Origin: Roseovarius nitratireducens
GTDB taxonomy: Bacteria; Pseudomonadota; Alphaproteobacteria; Rhodobacterales; Rhodobacteraceae
Length of the DNA stretch: 64,000 nucleotides
Reading direction: 5' to 3'
Assembly: GCF_002925845.1 (NCBI RefSeq)
Contig: NZ_PDNI01000065.1
Coordinates: 328,310-392,309, forward strand
In this document: piece after piece, positions 35,216 through 45,176 of the stretch
Position numbering within the stretch: the first letter of the stretch is position 1
Layout: each line of letters begins with the position of its first letter
Program-made: the position numbers and the translations under genes
The notes under the pieces: generated by a model
Databases searched by the model: none
What the model saw: the letters and a program-made list of their open reading frames with translations, nothing else
What the model was told of the DNA's origin: nothing

Positions 35216-35742
35216 GGCGTTACCACCAGCCAGATCACCAGCGCCACGAGCACCGCGAGCCCGGCAAAGAACACCACCGCCGCAAGCCGTGCCGCGCGGC
35301 GCGAATGGCCGGGGCCCGCAGACGGGGCCAGGCTGCCCGCCGCACCGCCCGCGGGTAACCGCTCGAAACGCACCTCTGGCACATCCTCCTCGAATCGGGA
35401 CACGAGGCGCAGACCGCGCCCGGGGCGCAGCACCGTCGCGCGACCGCCGAAGGCGCGCGACGGCAGGATCAGCACCCGGCCCGTCAGCCCGTCGATCTGC
35501 GAGCGCATTTCCGCGATGTCCGCCTTCGCAATCCCATGGCCCTCGACCAGATATTCGGACAGCGGCATGGCACCGAGATCGCCAAGATCGAACAGCTCGA
35601 TCTCATGGCCGTCCAACGCGCCATCGGCCCCCAGCGCGTCCATCACCGCGGCATCATCGAGCGGCGCGCCCGCGTCCTCCAGCACGGAAAAGACGCGCAC
35701 CACATGCGCCTCGTAAGCGGGGACATGGAGCACGGTGCTCAT
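35212..35742 (-). CDS. Unknown protein with C-terminal membrane anchor
   Basis: 176-aa protein with a soluble N-terminal region of about 130 residues (motifs [19 protein letters not shown] and [15 protein letters not shown]), a short Gly/Ser/Pro linker and one C-terminal membrane helix (about 151-173). No family recognised. The start overlaps the pyrB stop as ATGA and the stop overlaps the next gene the same way, so it is made together with PyrB. Confidence 0.72.
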   Translation of the reverse strand: MSTVLHVPAYEAHVVRVFSVLEDAGAPLDDAAVMDALGADGALDGHEIELFDLGDLGAMPLSEYLVEGHGIAKADIAEMRSQIDGLTGRVLILPSRAFGGRATVLRPGRGLRLVSRFEEDVPEVRFERLPAGGAAGSLAPSAGPGHSRRAARLAAVVFFAGLAVLVALVIWLVVTP

Positions 35743-36680
35743 GCCGCGCGGCGCGCCCGCAGGCCCTGCGCCAGCAGCTCCATCGCCGCCATGCGCACCG
35801 CGACACCCATCTCGACCTGATCCTGTATCACCGACCGGTTGATGTCGTCGGCGATCTCGCCGTCGATCTCGACGCCGCGGTTCATCGGCCCCGGGTGCAT
35901 CACGATGGCGTCCGGTTTGGCATAGGCCAGCTTCTCGGCGTCGAGGCCAAAGCGGTGGTAATACTCGCGCTCGCTGGGGATAAAGCCGCCATCCATCCGC
36001 TCGCGCTGCAACCGCAGCATCATCACCACGTCCACGCCCTCCAGCCCCGCCTTCATGTCGTCGAACACCTCGACCCCGAACTCGGCGATGCCCGCGGGCA
36101 TGAGCGTCGGCGGGCCGACGAGGCGCACGCGGTTCTCCATCTTGCCCAGCAGCAGGATGTTGGAGCGCGCCACGCGGCTGTGCGCGATGTCTCCGCAAAT
36201 GGCGATGTTGAGCCGGTGCAGCCGCCCCTTGGCGCGGCGGATGGTGAGCGCGTCCAGCAGCGCCTGCGTCGGATGCTCGTGCCGACCGTCGCCGGCGTTG
36301 AGCACGGCACAGCGCACCTTCTGCGCAAGCAGGTCCACCGCGCCGGAATGCGGGTGGCGCACCACCAGAAGGTCGGGATGCATGGCGTTGAGGGTGAGCG
36401 CGGTGTCGATCAGCGTCTCTCCCTTCTTGAGGCTAGAGGCCTGCATCGCCATGTTCATCACGTCCGCCCCGAGCCGCTTGCCGGCCAGCTCAAAGCTCGC
36501 CTGCGTGCGGGTCGATGCCTCGAAGAACATGTTGATCTGCGTCAGCCCGCTCAGCACGTCGCGGTGCTTGGCATCGCTGCGATTGAGCGCCACGTATTCC
36601 TCGGCAAGGTCAAGGATGCCGGTGATATCGCCGGGGGTAAGCGGTTCGATCCCGAGAAGATGCGCGTGCGGGTAGGTCAT
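35739..36680 (-). CDS. pyrB: Aspartate carbamoyltransferase catalytic subunit
   Basis: 313-aa enzyme that carbamoylates aspartate, the committed step of pyrimidine synthesis. The carbamoyl-phosphate motif is FFEASTRTQ (52-60), and the later HPLPR-like block is HPGPMNRG near residue 258. No pyrI regulatory gene is nearby, which fits class A ATCases that pair with a DHOase-like subunit. It heads the operon pyrB-176aa-150aa-33aa-pyrC-plsY. Confidence 0.95.
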   Translation of the reverse strand: MTYPHAHLLGIEPLTPGDITGILDLAEEYVALNRSDAKHRDVLSGLTQINMFFEASTRTQASFELAGKRLGADVMNMAMQASSLKKGETLIDTALTLNAMHPDLLVVRHPHSGAVDLLAQKVRCAVLNAGDGRHEHPTQALLDALTIRRAKGRLHRLNIAICGDIAHSRVARSNILLLGKMENRVRLVGPPTLMPAGIAEFGVEVFDDMKAGLEGVDVVMMLRLQRERMDGGFIPSEREYYHRFGLDAEKLAYAKPDAIVMHPGPMNRGVEIDGEIADDINRSVIQDQVEMGVAVRMAAMELLAQGLRARRAA

Positions 36681-36747
36681 GCCGCCTCCGATGCGGTTTC
36701 CCCCGCTTATAGAAAGGCCGCGGCGCATGGGCAAGCCGCGGCACCGG

Positions 36748-36770
36748 GCTTCATCTTTCCACAAATACTC
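36748..36770 (+). repeat. Intergenic repeat, copy C
   Basis: GCTTCATCTTTCC then ACAAATACTC, a close copy of the repeats at 7297 and 62944. It lies between divergent pyrB and the uracil-DNA glycosylase gene. Confidence 0.6.
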
Positions 36771-36839
36771 TCTTCACACGATCGCGGCGCGACGGCCTGC
36801 CCTCTTTCCCCTGCCGATGCCGCGCGATAGCGTGTCGGA

Positions 36840-37652
36840 ATGGAATCGCCCCTCACATCCGAGACTGCCCTCGCAAGCCTCGCCTGGCAGATCGAACTTG
36901 GCGCGACCGAGGCGATCGGGGATGCGCCGGTCAATCGCTACGACCTGCCGGACAAGACGGCCCAACCGGCGGCGAGACCCCCGGCCCAAACCGCCACCAC
37001 TCATGAAATCGCGGCACCCGCGACGACCGCGCCCGCGGACGGCGATCCCGTGGCCGACGCGCAGGCCGCAGCCGCCACCGCCACCACGCTCGACGCGCTG
37101 CGCGCGGCACTCGGCACCTACCCGCATTGCGACCTGAAGCGCGGCGCGCGCAATCTCGTCTTTGCCGATGGCGACCCGGCGGCGCGGGTGATGATCATCG
37201 GCGAGGCGCCGGGGCGCGACGAGGACCTTCAAGGCCGTCCCTTCGTGGGTCGCGCAGGCCAGCTTCTCGACCGGATGTTCGCCGCGATCGGGCTGTCGCG
37301 CGGCGACGCGAACCCCGAGACCGCGCTCTACATCACCAATATCTCGCCCTGGCGTCCGCCGCAGAACCGTGACCCCAGCGCCGAGGAAATCGCCATGCTG
37401 CGCCCCTTCATGGCGCGGCACGTGGCGCTGGCCGCGCCCGATCTCGTGGTGCTGATGGGCAACGTTAGCTGCGACGCGGGTCTGGGGCGGCGGGGCATCA
37501 CGCGCCTGCGGGGGCAGTGGGCGCAAGCATACGGCAAGCCCGCCCTGCCGATGTTCCACCCCGCATACCTGTTGCGCAACCCGTCGGCCAAGCGCGAGGC
37601 ATGGGCCGATCTTCTGGCACTCAAGGCGCGGCTGGAGGGGGGCAGCGCATGA
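36840..37652 (+). CDS. Uracil-DNA glycosylase (family 4-like)
   Basis: 270-aa DNA repair enzyme that removes uracil from DNA. The catalytic water-activating block is GEAPGRDED (121-129), and the minor-groove block is HPAYLLRN (240-247). Residues 36-90 are an Ala/Pro/Thr-rich linker. Classical family 4 enzymes have a four-Cys [4Fe-4S] site; here the expected N-terminal pair shows only one Cys (HCDLKRGARN), so the cluster may be absent or differently ligated. The stop overlaps the LysE gene start as ATGA. Confidence 0.88.
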   Translation: MESPLTSETALASLAWQIELGATEAIGDAPVNRYDLPDKTAQPAARPPAQTATTHEIAAPATTAPADGDPVADAQAAAATATTLDALRAALGTYPHCDLKRGARNLVFADGDPAARVMIIGEAPGRDEDLQGRPFVGRAGQLLDRMFAAIGLSRGDANPETALYITNISPWRPPQNRDPSAEEIAMLRPFMARHVALAAPDLVVLMGNVSCDAGLGRRGITRLRGQWAQAYGKPALPMFHPAYLLRNPSAKREAWADLLALKARLEGGSA

Positions 37653-38269
37653 TCGTCGAGCCGCTCACGCTGCTGGCCTTCATCCCCGCCGCGCTGGCGC
37701 TCAACCTCACGCCGGGGGCGGACATGATGTTCTGCCTCGGGCTCGGCCTGCGGGCGGGCCCGCGCCCGGCCATCGCCGCGAGCGCGGGCATCTCGGCGGG
37801 CGGCATGGTGCATGTCACGCTTGCCGGGCTGGGTCTCGCCGCCGCCATCGCGGCGTTTCCGCTGGCGCTCGACGTGATCCGCTGGCTGGGCGTTGCCTAT
37901 CTGCTATGGCTGGCCTGGGGTGCGCTGCGGCAAGGGCCGGTTCGGGCACAAGCCCGTGCGATGGGCGCAGCCCGCGCCTTTCGCGAGGGAATGGTCGTCA
38001 ACCTTCTCAATCCCAAGGTGATCCTCTTCGTGCTTGCCTTTATCCCGCAATTCGTGGACCCGGCCCGCGCGATCTTGCCGCAATTCCTCGTCTACGGCCT
38101 CGTGCTGGCGCTGGGCGGCCTCATTATCAACGGCACGGTCGGACTGTTTGCCGGGGGGCTCGGCCGCCGTCTCGCGACTTCGCCCCGGCTCGCGCGCGCG
38201 ATCGGGCTCGTCTCGGCAGGGATCTTTACCGCGCTCGCTGCTCGCCTCGCCCTCATGCAAAGGAGCTGA
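37649..38269 (+). CDS. LysE-family translocator
   Basis: 206-aa exporter of the LysE/RhtB family with five to six membrane segments; the family N-terminal block NLTPGADMMFCLGLGLRAG is present in short form at residues 19-37. It exports amino acids or relatives; the substrate is not predictable. It is coupled to the uracil-DNA glycosylase gene by a 4-bp overlap and is 6 bp from moaB. Confidence 0.85.
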   Translation: MIVEPLTLLAFIPAALALNLTPGADMMFCLGLGLRAGPRPAIAASAGISAGGMVHVTLAGLGLAAAIAAFPLALDVIRWLGVAYLLWLAWGALRQGPVRAQARAMGAARAFREGMVVNLLNPKVILFVLAFIPQFVDPARAILPQFLVYGLVLALGGLIINGTVGLFAGGLGRRLATSPRLARAIGLVSAGIFTALAARLALMQRS

Positions 38270-38275
38270 CGCCCT

Positions 38276-38818
38276 ATGCCGCGTCTTGACGAAACCAAGG
38301 ATTTCATCCCGGTGCGCATCGCGCTGCTGACGGTGTCGGACACGCGCGACCTGACGCAGGACCGCTCGGGCGACGTGCTGGCCGAGCGGATCGAGGCGGC
38401 GGGCCACGCGCTGGCCGATCGCATGGTGGTGCGCGACGAACGCGACCAGATCGTCGAGCAATTGCGCGAATGGATCGCCAACGCCGATATCGACGTGGTC
38501 ATTTCCACCGGCGGCACCGGGCTCACCGGCCGTGACGTGACCGTCGAGGCGCATCGCGACGTCTACGAAAAAGAGATCGACGCATTCGGCACGGTTTTTA
38601 CCATTGTCTCGATGCAAAAGATCGGCACCTCCGCCGTGCAGAGCCGCGCCACCGGCGGCGTCGCGGGCGGGACCTACCTCTTTGCCCTGCCCGGCAGTCC
38701 CGGTGCCTGTCGCGACGCCTGGGACGAAATCCTGTGCCACCAGTTCGATTACCGGCACCTGCCCTGTAATTTCGTGGAAATCATGCCGCGGCTCGACGAA
38801 CATCGGCGCCGGAAATGA
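38276..38818 (+). CDS. moaB: Molybdenum cofactor biosynthesis protein B
   Basis: 180-aa MoaB/Mog-fold protein that adenylates molybdopterin for molybdenum insertion. The binding block STGGTGLTGRD is near residues 80-90, and the glycine-proline segment LPGSPGACRDAW is near 140. It follows the LysE gene by 6 bp. No other cofactor genes are in the window. Confidence 0.93.
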   Translation: MPRLDETKDFIPVRIALLTVSDTRDLTQDRSGDVLAERIEAAGHALADRMVVRDERDQIVEQLREWIANADIDVVISTGGTGLTGRDVTVEAHRDVYEKEIDAFGTVFTIVSMQKIGTSAVQSRATGGVAGGTYLFALPGSPGACRDAWDEILCHQFDYRHLPCNFVEIMPRLDEHRRRK

Positions 38819-38924
38819 GCGCGGCGCGCGTGTAAAGGGCCTCACGGCTTGGCATTTGCCCGGCAATGGCTAGATTCAACACTGTCCGCACGCCAGCCGG
38901 ACCGGTTGCACAAGGGTGCGCGCC

Positions 38925-40364
38925 ATGCGGTTTCTGCGCCAGGGATTACTGGGCCTCTTCATCCTGTCACTGACGGCGGGGCTGCTCGGCTATGCCGGGC
39001 AAGTGATCCGGGACGCCGTCGAGGCGCGAATGGCGCGCGAAACGTATGCCCCCGAGAGGCGCGAGCGCGTGTTCGCCGTGCGCACTTTCACGCCCGAAGC
39101 CGAAACCGTTACACCACAGCTCGCGGCGTTCGGTCGGATCGAGAGCCGCCGCACCCTCGATATCCGGGCGCAGGTCGCCGGTGAAATTGTCGAGCTTGCC
39201 GAGGGTTTCATCGAGGGTGGCACCGTCGAGGCGGGGCAGTTCCTCGTGCGGATCGACCCGGCGCAGGCAGAGGACGCCCGCGAACGCGCGCGGATCGACC
39301 TCGCCGATGCCCGCGCCGAGGCGCGTGAGGCGGATCGCGCGCTGATCCTCGCGCGGGACGATCTCGCGGCGCGCGAGGATCAGACGGCGCTTCAGTCCCG
39401 CGCGCTGGCGCGGCAACGCGACCTCGAATCGCGCGGCGTAGGCACCCTCACCGCGATCGAGAGCGCCGAATACAACGTCATGCAGGCGCGGCAGGCGGTG
39501 CTTGCGAGCCGCCAGGCACTGGCCGTCGCCGAGGCGCGCGTCGATCAGGCCGCGACATCGGTCTCACGCGCCGAACTGGCGCTGACAGAGGCCGAACGGC
39601 GGCTGGCCGAGACGCGGATCACCGCCGGGTTCTCGGGACGGCTGAACGAGGTGAGTGCGGTCGAGGGCGGGATCGTCGCGGTGGGCGAACAAATGGCTCG
39701 GCTGGTTGACGGGCGCGCGCTCGAGGCGGCATTTCGCGTCTCCACGGCGCAATACACACGGCTTCTGGACGCGGATGGCGCACTGATGCCCCTGCCCGTT
39801 ACCGCCACGCTCGACAGCGGCGACACTTCGGTCCGCGCGACGGGCCACATCGCGCGCGAGGCCGCCGCCGTCGCCGAAGGCGAAAGCGGTCGCATGATCT
39901 TTGCCGCGCTGGGCGGCGCCCCGGCGCTCAAACCCGGCGACTTCGTGCACGTCAGCGTCGAGGAACTGCCCCTCGACGGGGTAGTGCGGCTACCGGCCTC
40001 GGCGCTGGGCGGCGACAGCACGGTTCTCGCGGTCGGCGACGGGAACCGGCTGGAGGTGCTGCCAGTCACGCTGTTGCGGCGACAGGTCAACGACGTGCTG
40101 CTCGCGGCCCCCGGCGTGGCGGGGCGCGAGATCGTGACCGAGCGCAGCCCGGCGCTCGGCCCCGGCCTCAAGGTGCGGCGCATCGGCGCGCAAGAGGCGG
40201 ACACCGTGTCTCTGAGTTCCGAGCGGCGCGCGCGGCTGCGCGCTCAGGTCGAGGCCGACACCGCGCTCCCCGAACACGAACGCCGCCGCCTGCTGGCCGA
40301 TCTCGCCCGACCGCGCGTGCCCGCGCGCACAGTGGCGCGGATCGAAGCCAGAGTCGGCGGATAA
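38925..40364 (+). CDS. RND efflux periplasmic adaptor (HlyD/MFP)
   Basis: 479-aa membrane fusion protein that links an RND pump to an outer-membrane channel. An N-terminal membrane anchor lies at 6-24. Lipoyl halves flank a long alpha-hairpin (about 115-215) rich in Ala/Arg/Glu heptads, followed by beta-barrel and membrane-proximal domains. The start at 38925 is preferred for its spacing from AAGGG; a GTG three codons upstream exists. The pump gene follows 5 bp later. No outer-membrane factor gene is in the window. Confidence 0.88.
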   Translation: MRFLRQGLLGLFILSLTAGLLGYAGQVIRDAVEARMARETYAPERRERVFAVRTFTPEAETVTPQLAAFGRIESRRTLDIRAQVAGEIVELAEGFIEGGTVEAGQFLVRIDPAQAEDARERARIDLADARAEAREADRALILARDDLAAREDQTALQSRALARQRDLESRGVGTLTAIESAEYNVMQARQAVLASRQALAVAEARVDQAATSVSRAELALTEAERRLAETRITAGFSGRLNEVSAVEGGIVAVGEQMARLVDGRALEAAFRVSTAQYTRLLDADGALMPLPVTATLDSGDTSVRATGHIAREAAAVAEGESGRMIFAALGGAPALKPGDFVHVSVEELPLDGVVRLPASALGGDSTVLAVGDGNRLEVLPVTLLRRQVNDVLLAAPGVAGREIVTERSPALGPGLKVRRIGAQEADTVSLSSERRARLRAQVEADTALPEHERRRLLADLARPRVPARTVARIEARVGG

Positions 40365-40369
40365 CCCCC

Positions 40370-43300
40370 GTGGGCGGGATCATCCCTTTCTTCACCCGGC
40401 ACCGAACGGCGGCCAACCTGTTGTTGATCCTGATGGTGGCGCTCGGGCTGATGGCCGCACCGAACATGCGCGCGCAGTTCTTTCCCGACGTGGTGGTGGA
40501 CAATGTCTCCGTTACGGTCGCCTGGGAGGGAGCGAGCGCCGAGGACGTGGACGCAGGGATCGTGCAGCTTGTCGAACCCGCGCTGCTGGCGGTCGAGGGA
40601 GTAACCGAGGCGCGCGCCACGAGCCGCGAGGGCAGCGCCGCGATGACCCTCGAATTCGAGCCCGGCTGGGACATGGGGCGCGCCGCCAACGAGGTCGAGG
40701 CCGCGCTGGGACAGATCACCGACCTGCCCGAGGATGCCGAGGAACCGGTGGTCCGCCGTGGCGCGTGGCGCGACCGCGTGACCGACGTGGTCATCACCGG
40801 GCCGGTCGGGGCCGAGCAACTGGCCCGTATCGCCGACGAATTCGTCACCCGGCTGTTCGCCGCCGGGGTAACGCGGGCCACCGTCTCGGGGGTGGCGGTG
40901 CCCGAAACGCGGGTCGAGGTGCCCGCGCACGCGCTCGTCGCCCATGACCTGAGCATGGCCGGGATCGCCGCCGCCATCGCCGCGCGCGTCGATGCCGCCC
41001 CGGCGGGCGACGTGACCGGGGCCAACGCGCGGCTGCGCACCGGCACCGAGCGACGCAACCCTGCCGAGATCGCCGCCATCCCGCTGCGGCTGCGCCCTGA
41101 CGGCACGGCGCTGACGATCGGCGACGTGGCGACGGTGCGCGCGGGCGGTTTCGACCGCGGGCTTGCCTATTACGTGGGGGACGCCCCCGCCGTCACCGTC
41201 CGGGTGGACCGCCCCGCCGAGGGCGACGCGCTCGACGTGCAGGCAAAGGTGGAACAGATCGCGGGCGATATGCTGCGCCGCCTGCCCGAGGGCGTAGCGA
41301 TCGAGCTCGTGCGTACCCGGTCCGAGGCCATTTCAAGCCGCCTGACGATGCTTCTCGACAATGCAGCCACCGGGCTGGCGCTGGTGGTAGGGCTGCTGTT
41401 TCTCTTCCTCAACGCGCGCACTGCCTTCTGGGTGGCGGCGGGCATTCCGGTGGCGATGCTGGCGGCGCTGGCGCTGATGTATGCCGCGGGGCTCACGCTC
41501 AACATGATCTCGCTTTTCGCGATCATCATTACGCTGGGGATCGTGGTGGACGACGCCATCGTGGTGGGCGAGCACGCCGACGCCCGCCACCGCCGATATG
41601 GCGAACCGCCCCCCATCGCCGCCGAACGCGCTGCCGGGCGCATGGCGCTGCCGGTCTTTTCCGCGACACTCACAACGCTGATCGCGTTCTTCGGGCTGGC
41701 GATCATAGGCGGGCGGTTCGGCAACCTCATCTACGACATCCCCTTCACCGTCATCGCCGTGCTGACGGCGAGCCTGCTGGAATGTTTCCTGATCCTGCCC
41801 AACCACATGGCCCACGCGCTGGCGCGTTCGGCGCGCGAGCGGTGGTACGACATTCCGAGCCGGGTGGTGAACCGCGGCTTCACGGCCTTTCGCGACCGTG
41901 CCTTCCGGCCACTCGTGGGGCTGGTGATCCGGGCACGCTACGCGGTGCTGGCGGCGGCGGTGCTGCTGCTGGCCGTGCAGGTCGCGAGCGTGGTGCGCGG
42001 CGACGTGACGTGGCGGTTCTTCAACGCGCCCGAACGCGGCAGCGTTACAGGCAATTTCGCGATGGCGCCGGGTGCCACGCGCGCCGACGCGCTGGCGCAA
42101 ATGCGCGCGCTGCAACAGGCGGTGGAGGATCTGGGCAAAGAATACGCCGCGCGCCACGGGCAGAACCCCGTGCAACACGTACTCGCGCAGGTGGGCGACC
42201 ATGCCGGGCGCGGCATGGCCGGGTCCGAGACGCGCGAAGACGACCTCAAGGGCGGCATTTCCATCGAATTGATCGACGCCGACCTGCGCCCCTATTCTAG
42301 CTTCGCTTTCCTTGCCGACCTGCAGGAACGCGCGCCGCGCCTGCCGATGACCGAAGCGCTGAGCTTTCGCGGGTCGCGCTCGGGCCCCGGCGGGGACGCC
42401 ATCGACATCGCCCTCTACGGGGCCACGGCAGAAACGCTCAAGGCCGCCGCCGAGGCGCTCAAGACGCGCCTGGCGCAAGAGCCCGAGGTCTCGGCGCTGG
42501 AGGACACGCTGGCCTGGGACAAGGCCGAACTCGTACTGGAACTGACGCCCCACGGGCAGGCGCTGGGTTTCGACATCGACGCGCTGGGCCGCACGCTGCG
42601 CAACAGGGTGAGCGGCATCGAGGCGGCGACATATCCCGACGGGCCGCGCTCTGCCGCGGTGCGGGTGGAACTGCCCGAGGCGGACCTGTCGGCGGATTTC
42701 CTCGACACCACGATGGTGCGCAGCGCCACCGGCCAATACGTGCCGGTGGCCGATATCGTCACAGTCACCACGCGCACCGGATTTGCCACCGTGCGGCGCG
42801 AAAACGGGCTGCGGCTGGTGACGGTTACGGGCGACATCTCCGGCGACGACCCCGCCCGCGCCGCCGAGATCACCCGCGCTCTGGAGACCGAGATCCTGCC
42901 GCGCATCGCGGGCGAGCACCGGGTGGAATACCGCATGGGCGGTCTAGCCGAGCAGGAGGACGATTTCCTCGCCGATGCGCGGCTGGGGCTGATGCTCACC
43001 CTGCTGGGCATCTACCTCGTCCTCGCGCTGGTGTTTGCAAGCTGGGCGCGGCCGCTTGCGGTGATGGCGGTGATCCCCTTCGGCCTCGTCGGCGCGATCT
43101 GGGGGCATGCACACTGGGACATGCCGCTGTCGATGTTCTCGGTGGTGGGGCTTCTGGGCATGACCGGCATCATCATCAACGACTCCATCGTGCTGGTGAC
43201 CGCGATCGATGGGCACGCGCGGGGGCGCGGGCTGATCCCCGCCATCATCGAGGGCACGGCGGACCGGCTGCGCGCCGTGGTGCTGACCACGCTCACCACG

Positions 43301-43741
43301 GTAATGGGGCTCGCGCCGCTACTGTTCGAGCGCTCGACACAGGCGCAGTTTCTCAAGCCGACGGTCATCACGCTGGTCTATGGCCTTGGCTTCGGCATGG
43401 TGCTGGTGCTGATCCTCGTGCCCGCGCTTCTGGCCATCGGGCGCGATCTGGGGCGGCCCTTCACCGCGCTGGGGCGCGGCTGGCGGGCGCGGCGTGGCGG
43501 CGTGGCGGCACTGATGCGGGGCACAGGTGCTGCGCTGGCGGCGTGGTTCGCGGCAACGGTGGGCTGGGTCCTGGTCACCGGCGCACTGCCCGCGCCGCTC
43601 GCAGGGCTGGTGCCGCTCGCGCCGATGCAGGCGGCGCTGGTGTTGCAGGCGGGCGGGGCGGCAATGCTGCTCGCACTGATCTGGACCGGGGCGATGGTGG
43701 CGAAGTACAGGCGCCGCCAAAGCGGCTTGCGCCGTCCCTGA
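40370..43741 (+). CDS. RND efflux transporter permease (HAE1-type)
   Basis: 1123-aa inner-membrane proton antiporter. The usual 12 helices and two large periplasmic loops are seen, with the proton-relay acidic pair in IVVDDAIVVGE (about 387-397). A C-terminal extension of about 90 residues adds two further hydrophobic segments and a basic tail, so it exceeds the usual length of about 1040. The start is GTG at 40370, 5 bp after the adaptor stop. Substrates are unknown. Confidence 0.9.
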   Translation: MGGIIPFFTRHRTAANLLLILMVALGLMAAPNMRAQFFPDVVVDNVSVTVAWEGASAEDVDAGIVQLVEPALLAVEGVTEARATSREGSAAMTLEFEPGWDMGRAANEVEAALGQITDLPEDAEEPVVRRGAWRDRVTDVVITGPVGAEQLARIADEFVTRLFAAGVTRATVSGVAVPETRVEVPAHALVAHDLSMAGIAAAIAARVDAAPAGDVTGANARLRTGTERRNPAEIAAIPLRLRPDGTALTIGDVATVRAGGFDRGLAYYVGDAPAVTVRVDRPAEGDALDVQAKVEQIAGDMLRRLPEGVAIELVRTRSEAISSRLTMLLDNAATGLALVVGLLFLFLNARTAFWVAAGIPVAMLAALALMYAAGLTLNMISLFAIIITLGIVVDDAIVVGEHADARHRRYGEPPPIAAERAAGRMALPVFSATLTTLIAFFGLAIIGGRFGNLIYDIPFTVIAVLTASLLECFLILPNHMAHALARSARERWYDIPSRVVNRGFTAFRDRAFRPLVGLVIRARYAVLAAAVLLLAVQVASVVRGDVTWRFFNAPERGSVTGNFAMAPGATRADALAQMRALQQAVEDLGKEYAARHGQNPVQHVLAQVGDHAGRGMAGSETREDDLKGGISIELIDADLRPYSSFAFLADLQERAPRLPMTEALSFRGSRSGPGGDAIDIALYGATAETLKAAAEALKTRLAQEPEVSALEDTLAWDKAELVLELTPHGQALGFDIDALGRTLRNRVSGIEAATYPDGPRSAAVRVELPEADLSADFLDTTMVRSATGQYVPVADIVTVTTRTGFATVRRENGLRLVTVTGDISGDDPARAAEITRALETEILPRIAGEHRVEYRMGGLAEQEDDFLADARLGLMLTLLGIYLVLALVFASWARPLAVMAVIPFGLVGAIWGHAHWDMPLSMFSVVGLLGMTGIIINDSIVLVTAIDGHARGRGLIPAIIEGTADRLRAVVLTTLTTVMGLAPLLFERSTQAQFLKPTVITLVYGLGFGMVLVLILVPALLAIGRDLGRPFTALGRGWRARRGGVAALMRGTGAALAAWFAATVGWVLVTGALPAPLAGLVPLAPMQAALVLQAGGAAMLLALIWTGAMVAKYRRRQSGLRRP

Positions 43742-43761
43742 TCCGGCGCTACGCCTGCGCC

Positions 43762-44700
43762 ATGCGGATCGTGCGCGACCATAGCTTTGCCACCGAGGCC
43801 GACCGGGGCGCGTCCGTCGCCATCGGCAATTTCGACGGCGTCCACATCGGTCATCGCCACGTGATCGACATCGCCCGCGACGCAGGCGCGCGGATCGGCG
43901 CACCTCTGGGCGTGTTGACCTTCGAGCCGCACCCGCGCGAATTCTTTGCCCCCGACGCCCCCCCCTTCCGGCTGATGAGCGCCGAGGCGCGCACCCACAG
44001 GCTGGAAAAAATCGGGGTCGAGCGGCTGTACGAACTGCCCTTCAACGCGGCCCTCGCGGGGCTCAGCCCGCGCGCCTTTGCCAGCGAGGTGCTGGCCGGC
44101 GGGCTGGGGCTGCGCCACGTGGTGGTCGGCGCGGATTTCTGCTTCGGCAAGGGGCGCGCGGGCGACGCCGCCGACCTGCAGGCTTTCGGTGCGGAATTGG
44201 GCTTTGGCGTGACCATCGCCGACCTGCTCGAAGGCTCGGACGGACAGGTGTCGTCGACCGCGATCCGGCAGGCACTCTCCGAAGGCCGCCCGCGCGATGC
44301 CGCGGAAATGCTGGGCCACTGGCACCGGATCGAAGGGCCGGTGGTGGGCGGCGAGCAGCGCGGACGCACGCTCGGATACCCGACGGCCAACATGTCCATC
44401 GCCGGGCTGCACCCGCCGCGCTTCGGCATCTACGCCGTGCTCGTGGACGTCCTCGACGGCCCGCATGCGGGGCACTATCACGGTGCCGCCTCGCTCGGAC
44501 TGCGACCCATGTTTCAGGGCCAGGAGCCCAATCTCGAAACCTTCCTGTTCGATTTTTCCGGCGATCTCTACGGCGCGCATCTCTCGGTCGGCCTCGTCGA
44601 CTACCTCCGCCCCGAAGAGACATTCGACGGCCTCGACGCCTTCATCGCGCAGATGGATGCCGATTGCGCCCGCGCCCGCGACATCCTGGCCGCGACATGA
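43762..44700 (+). CDS. ribF: Bifunctional riboflavin kinase/FMN adenylyltransferase
   Basis: 312-aa enzyme making FMN and FAD from riboflavin. The adenylyltransferase nucleotide motif is GNFDGVHIGH (22-31), the second motif SSTAIRQAL is near 170, and the kinase block RTLGYPTANM is near residues 208-217. The stop overlaps the next start as ATGA. Several FAD enzymes are encoded in the window, but there is no FMN riboswitch here. Confidence 0.95.
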   Translation: MRIVRDHSFATEADRGASVAIGNFDGVHIGHRHVIDIARDAGARIGAPLGVLTFEPHPREFFAPDAPPFRLMSAEARTHRLEKIGVERLYELPFNAALAGLSPRAFASEVLAGGLGLRHVVVGADFCFGKGRAGDAADLQAFGAELGFGVTIADLLEGSDGQVSSTAIRQALSEGRPRDAAEMLGHWHRIEGPVVGGEQRGRTLGYPTANMSIAGLHPPRFGIYAVLVDVLDGPHAGHYHGAASLGLRPMFQGQEPNLETFLFDFSGDLYGAHLSVGLVDYLRPEETFDGLDAFIAQMDADCARARDILAAT

Positions 44701-45176
44701 GTGACACCGACGATCCCATCGACCGCAGCGGCCTGCGCCCCCGCTTCTGGGAGACAACGCCCCTCGACCGCATGACGCAGGCGGAATGGGAGGCGCTCTG
44801 CGACGGCTGTGGCAAGTGCTGCCTCAACAAGCTGGAGGATGACGAGACCGGCGAGGTGGCGCTGACCCGCGTCGCCTGCCGGCTCTTCGACGACACCACC
44901 TGCCGCTGCGCGCAATATCCGATCCGGCAACAATTCGTGCCGGAATGTATCTCGCTCAAGCCCCACACGATCGAGCGCCATGCCTACTGGCTGCCCGAAA
45001 CCTGTGCGTACAAGCTGCTTCACGAGGGCAGGCCGCTCTTCGACTGGCACCCGCTCATCTCGGGCACGCCCGAGAGCGTGCACGCGGCGGGCGTGTCGGT
45101 TCAGCACAGGACCTTGCCGGAATTCGACGTGCCGGAAGAGGAGTGGGAAGACCACATCATAGAGGAGCCCACCTGA
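44697..45176 (+). CDS. YcgN/UPF0260 family cysteine-cluster protein
   Basis: 159-aa protein of the YcgN (UPF0260) group with a Cys cluster CDGCGKCC (35-42) and further Cys at RVACRLF, TTCRCAQY and PECIS, which suggests an iron or zinc site. Function unknown. It overlaps ribF upstream as ATGA and the aldolase gene downstream by one base (TGATG). Confidence 0.88.
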   Translation: MSDTDDPIDRSGLRPRFWETTPLDRMTQAEWEALCDGCGKCCLNKLEDDETGEVALTRVACRLFDDTTCRCAQYPIRQQFVPECISLKPHTIERHAYWLPETCAYKLLHEGRPLFDWHPLISGTPESVHAAGVSVQHRTLPEFDVPEEEWEDHIIEEPT

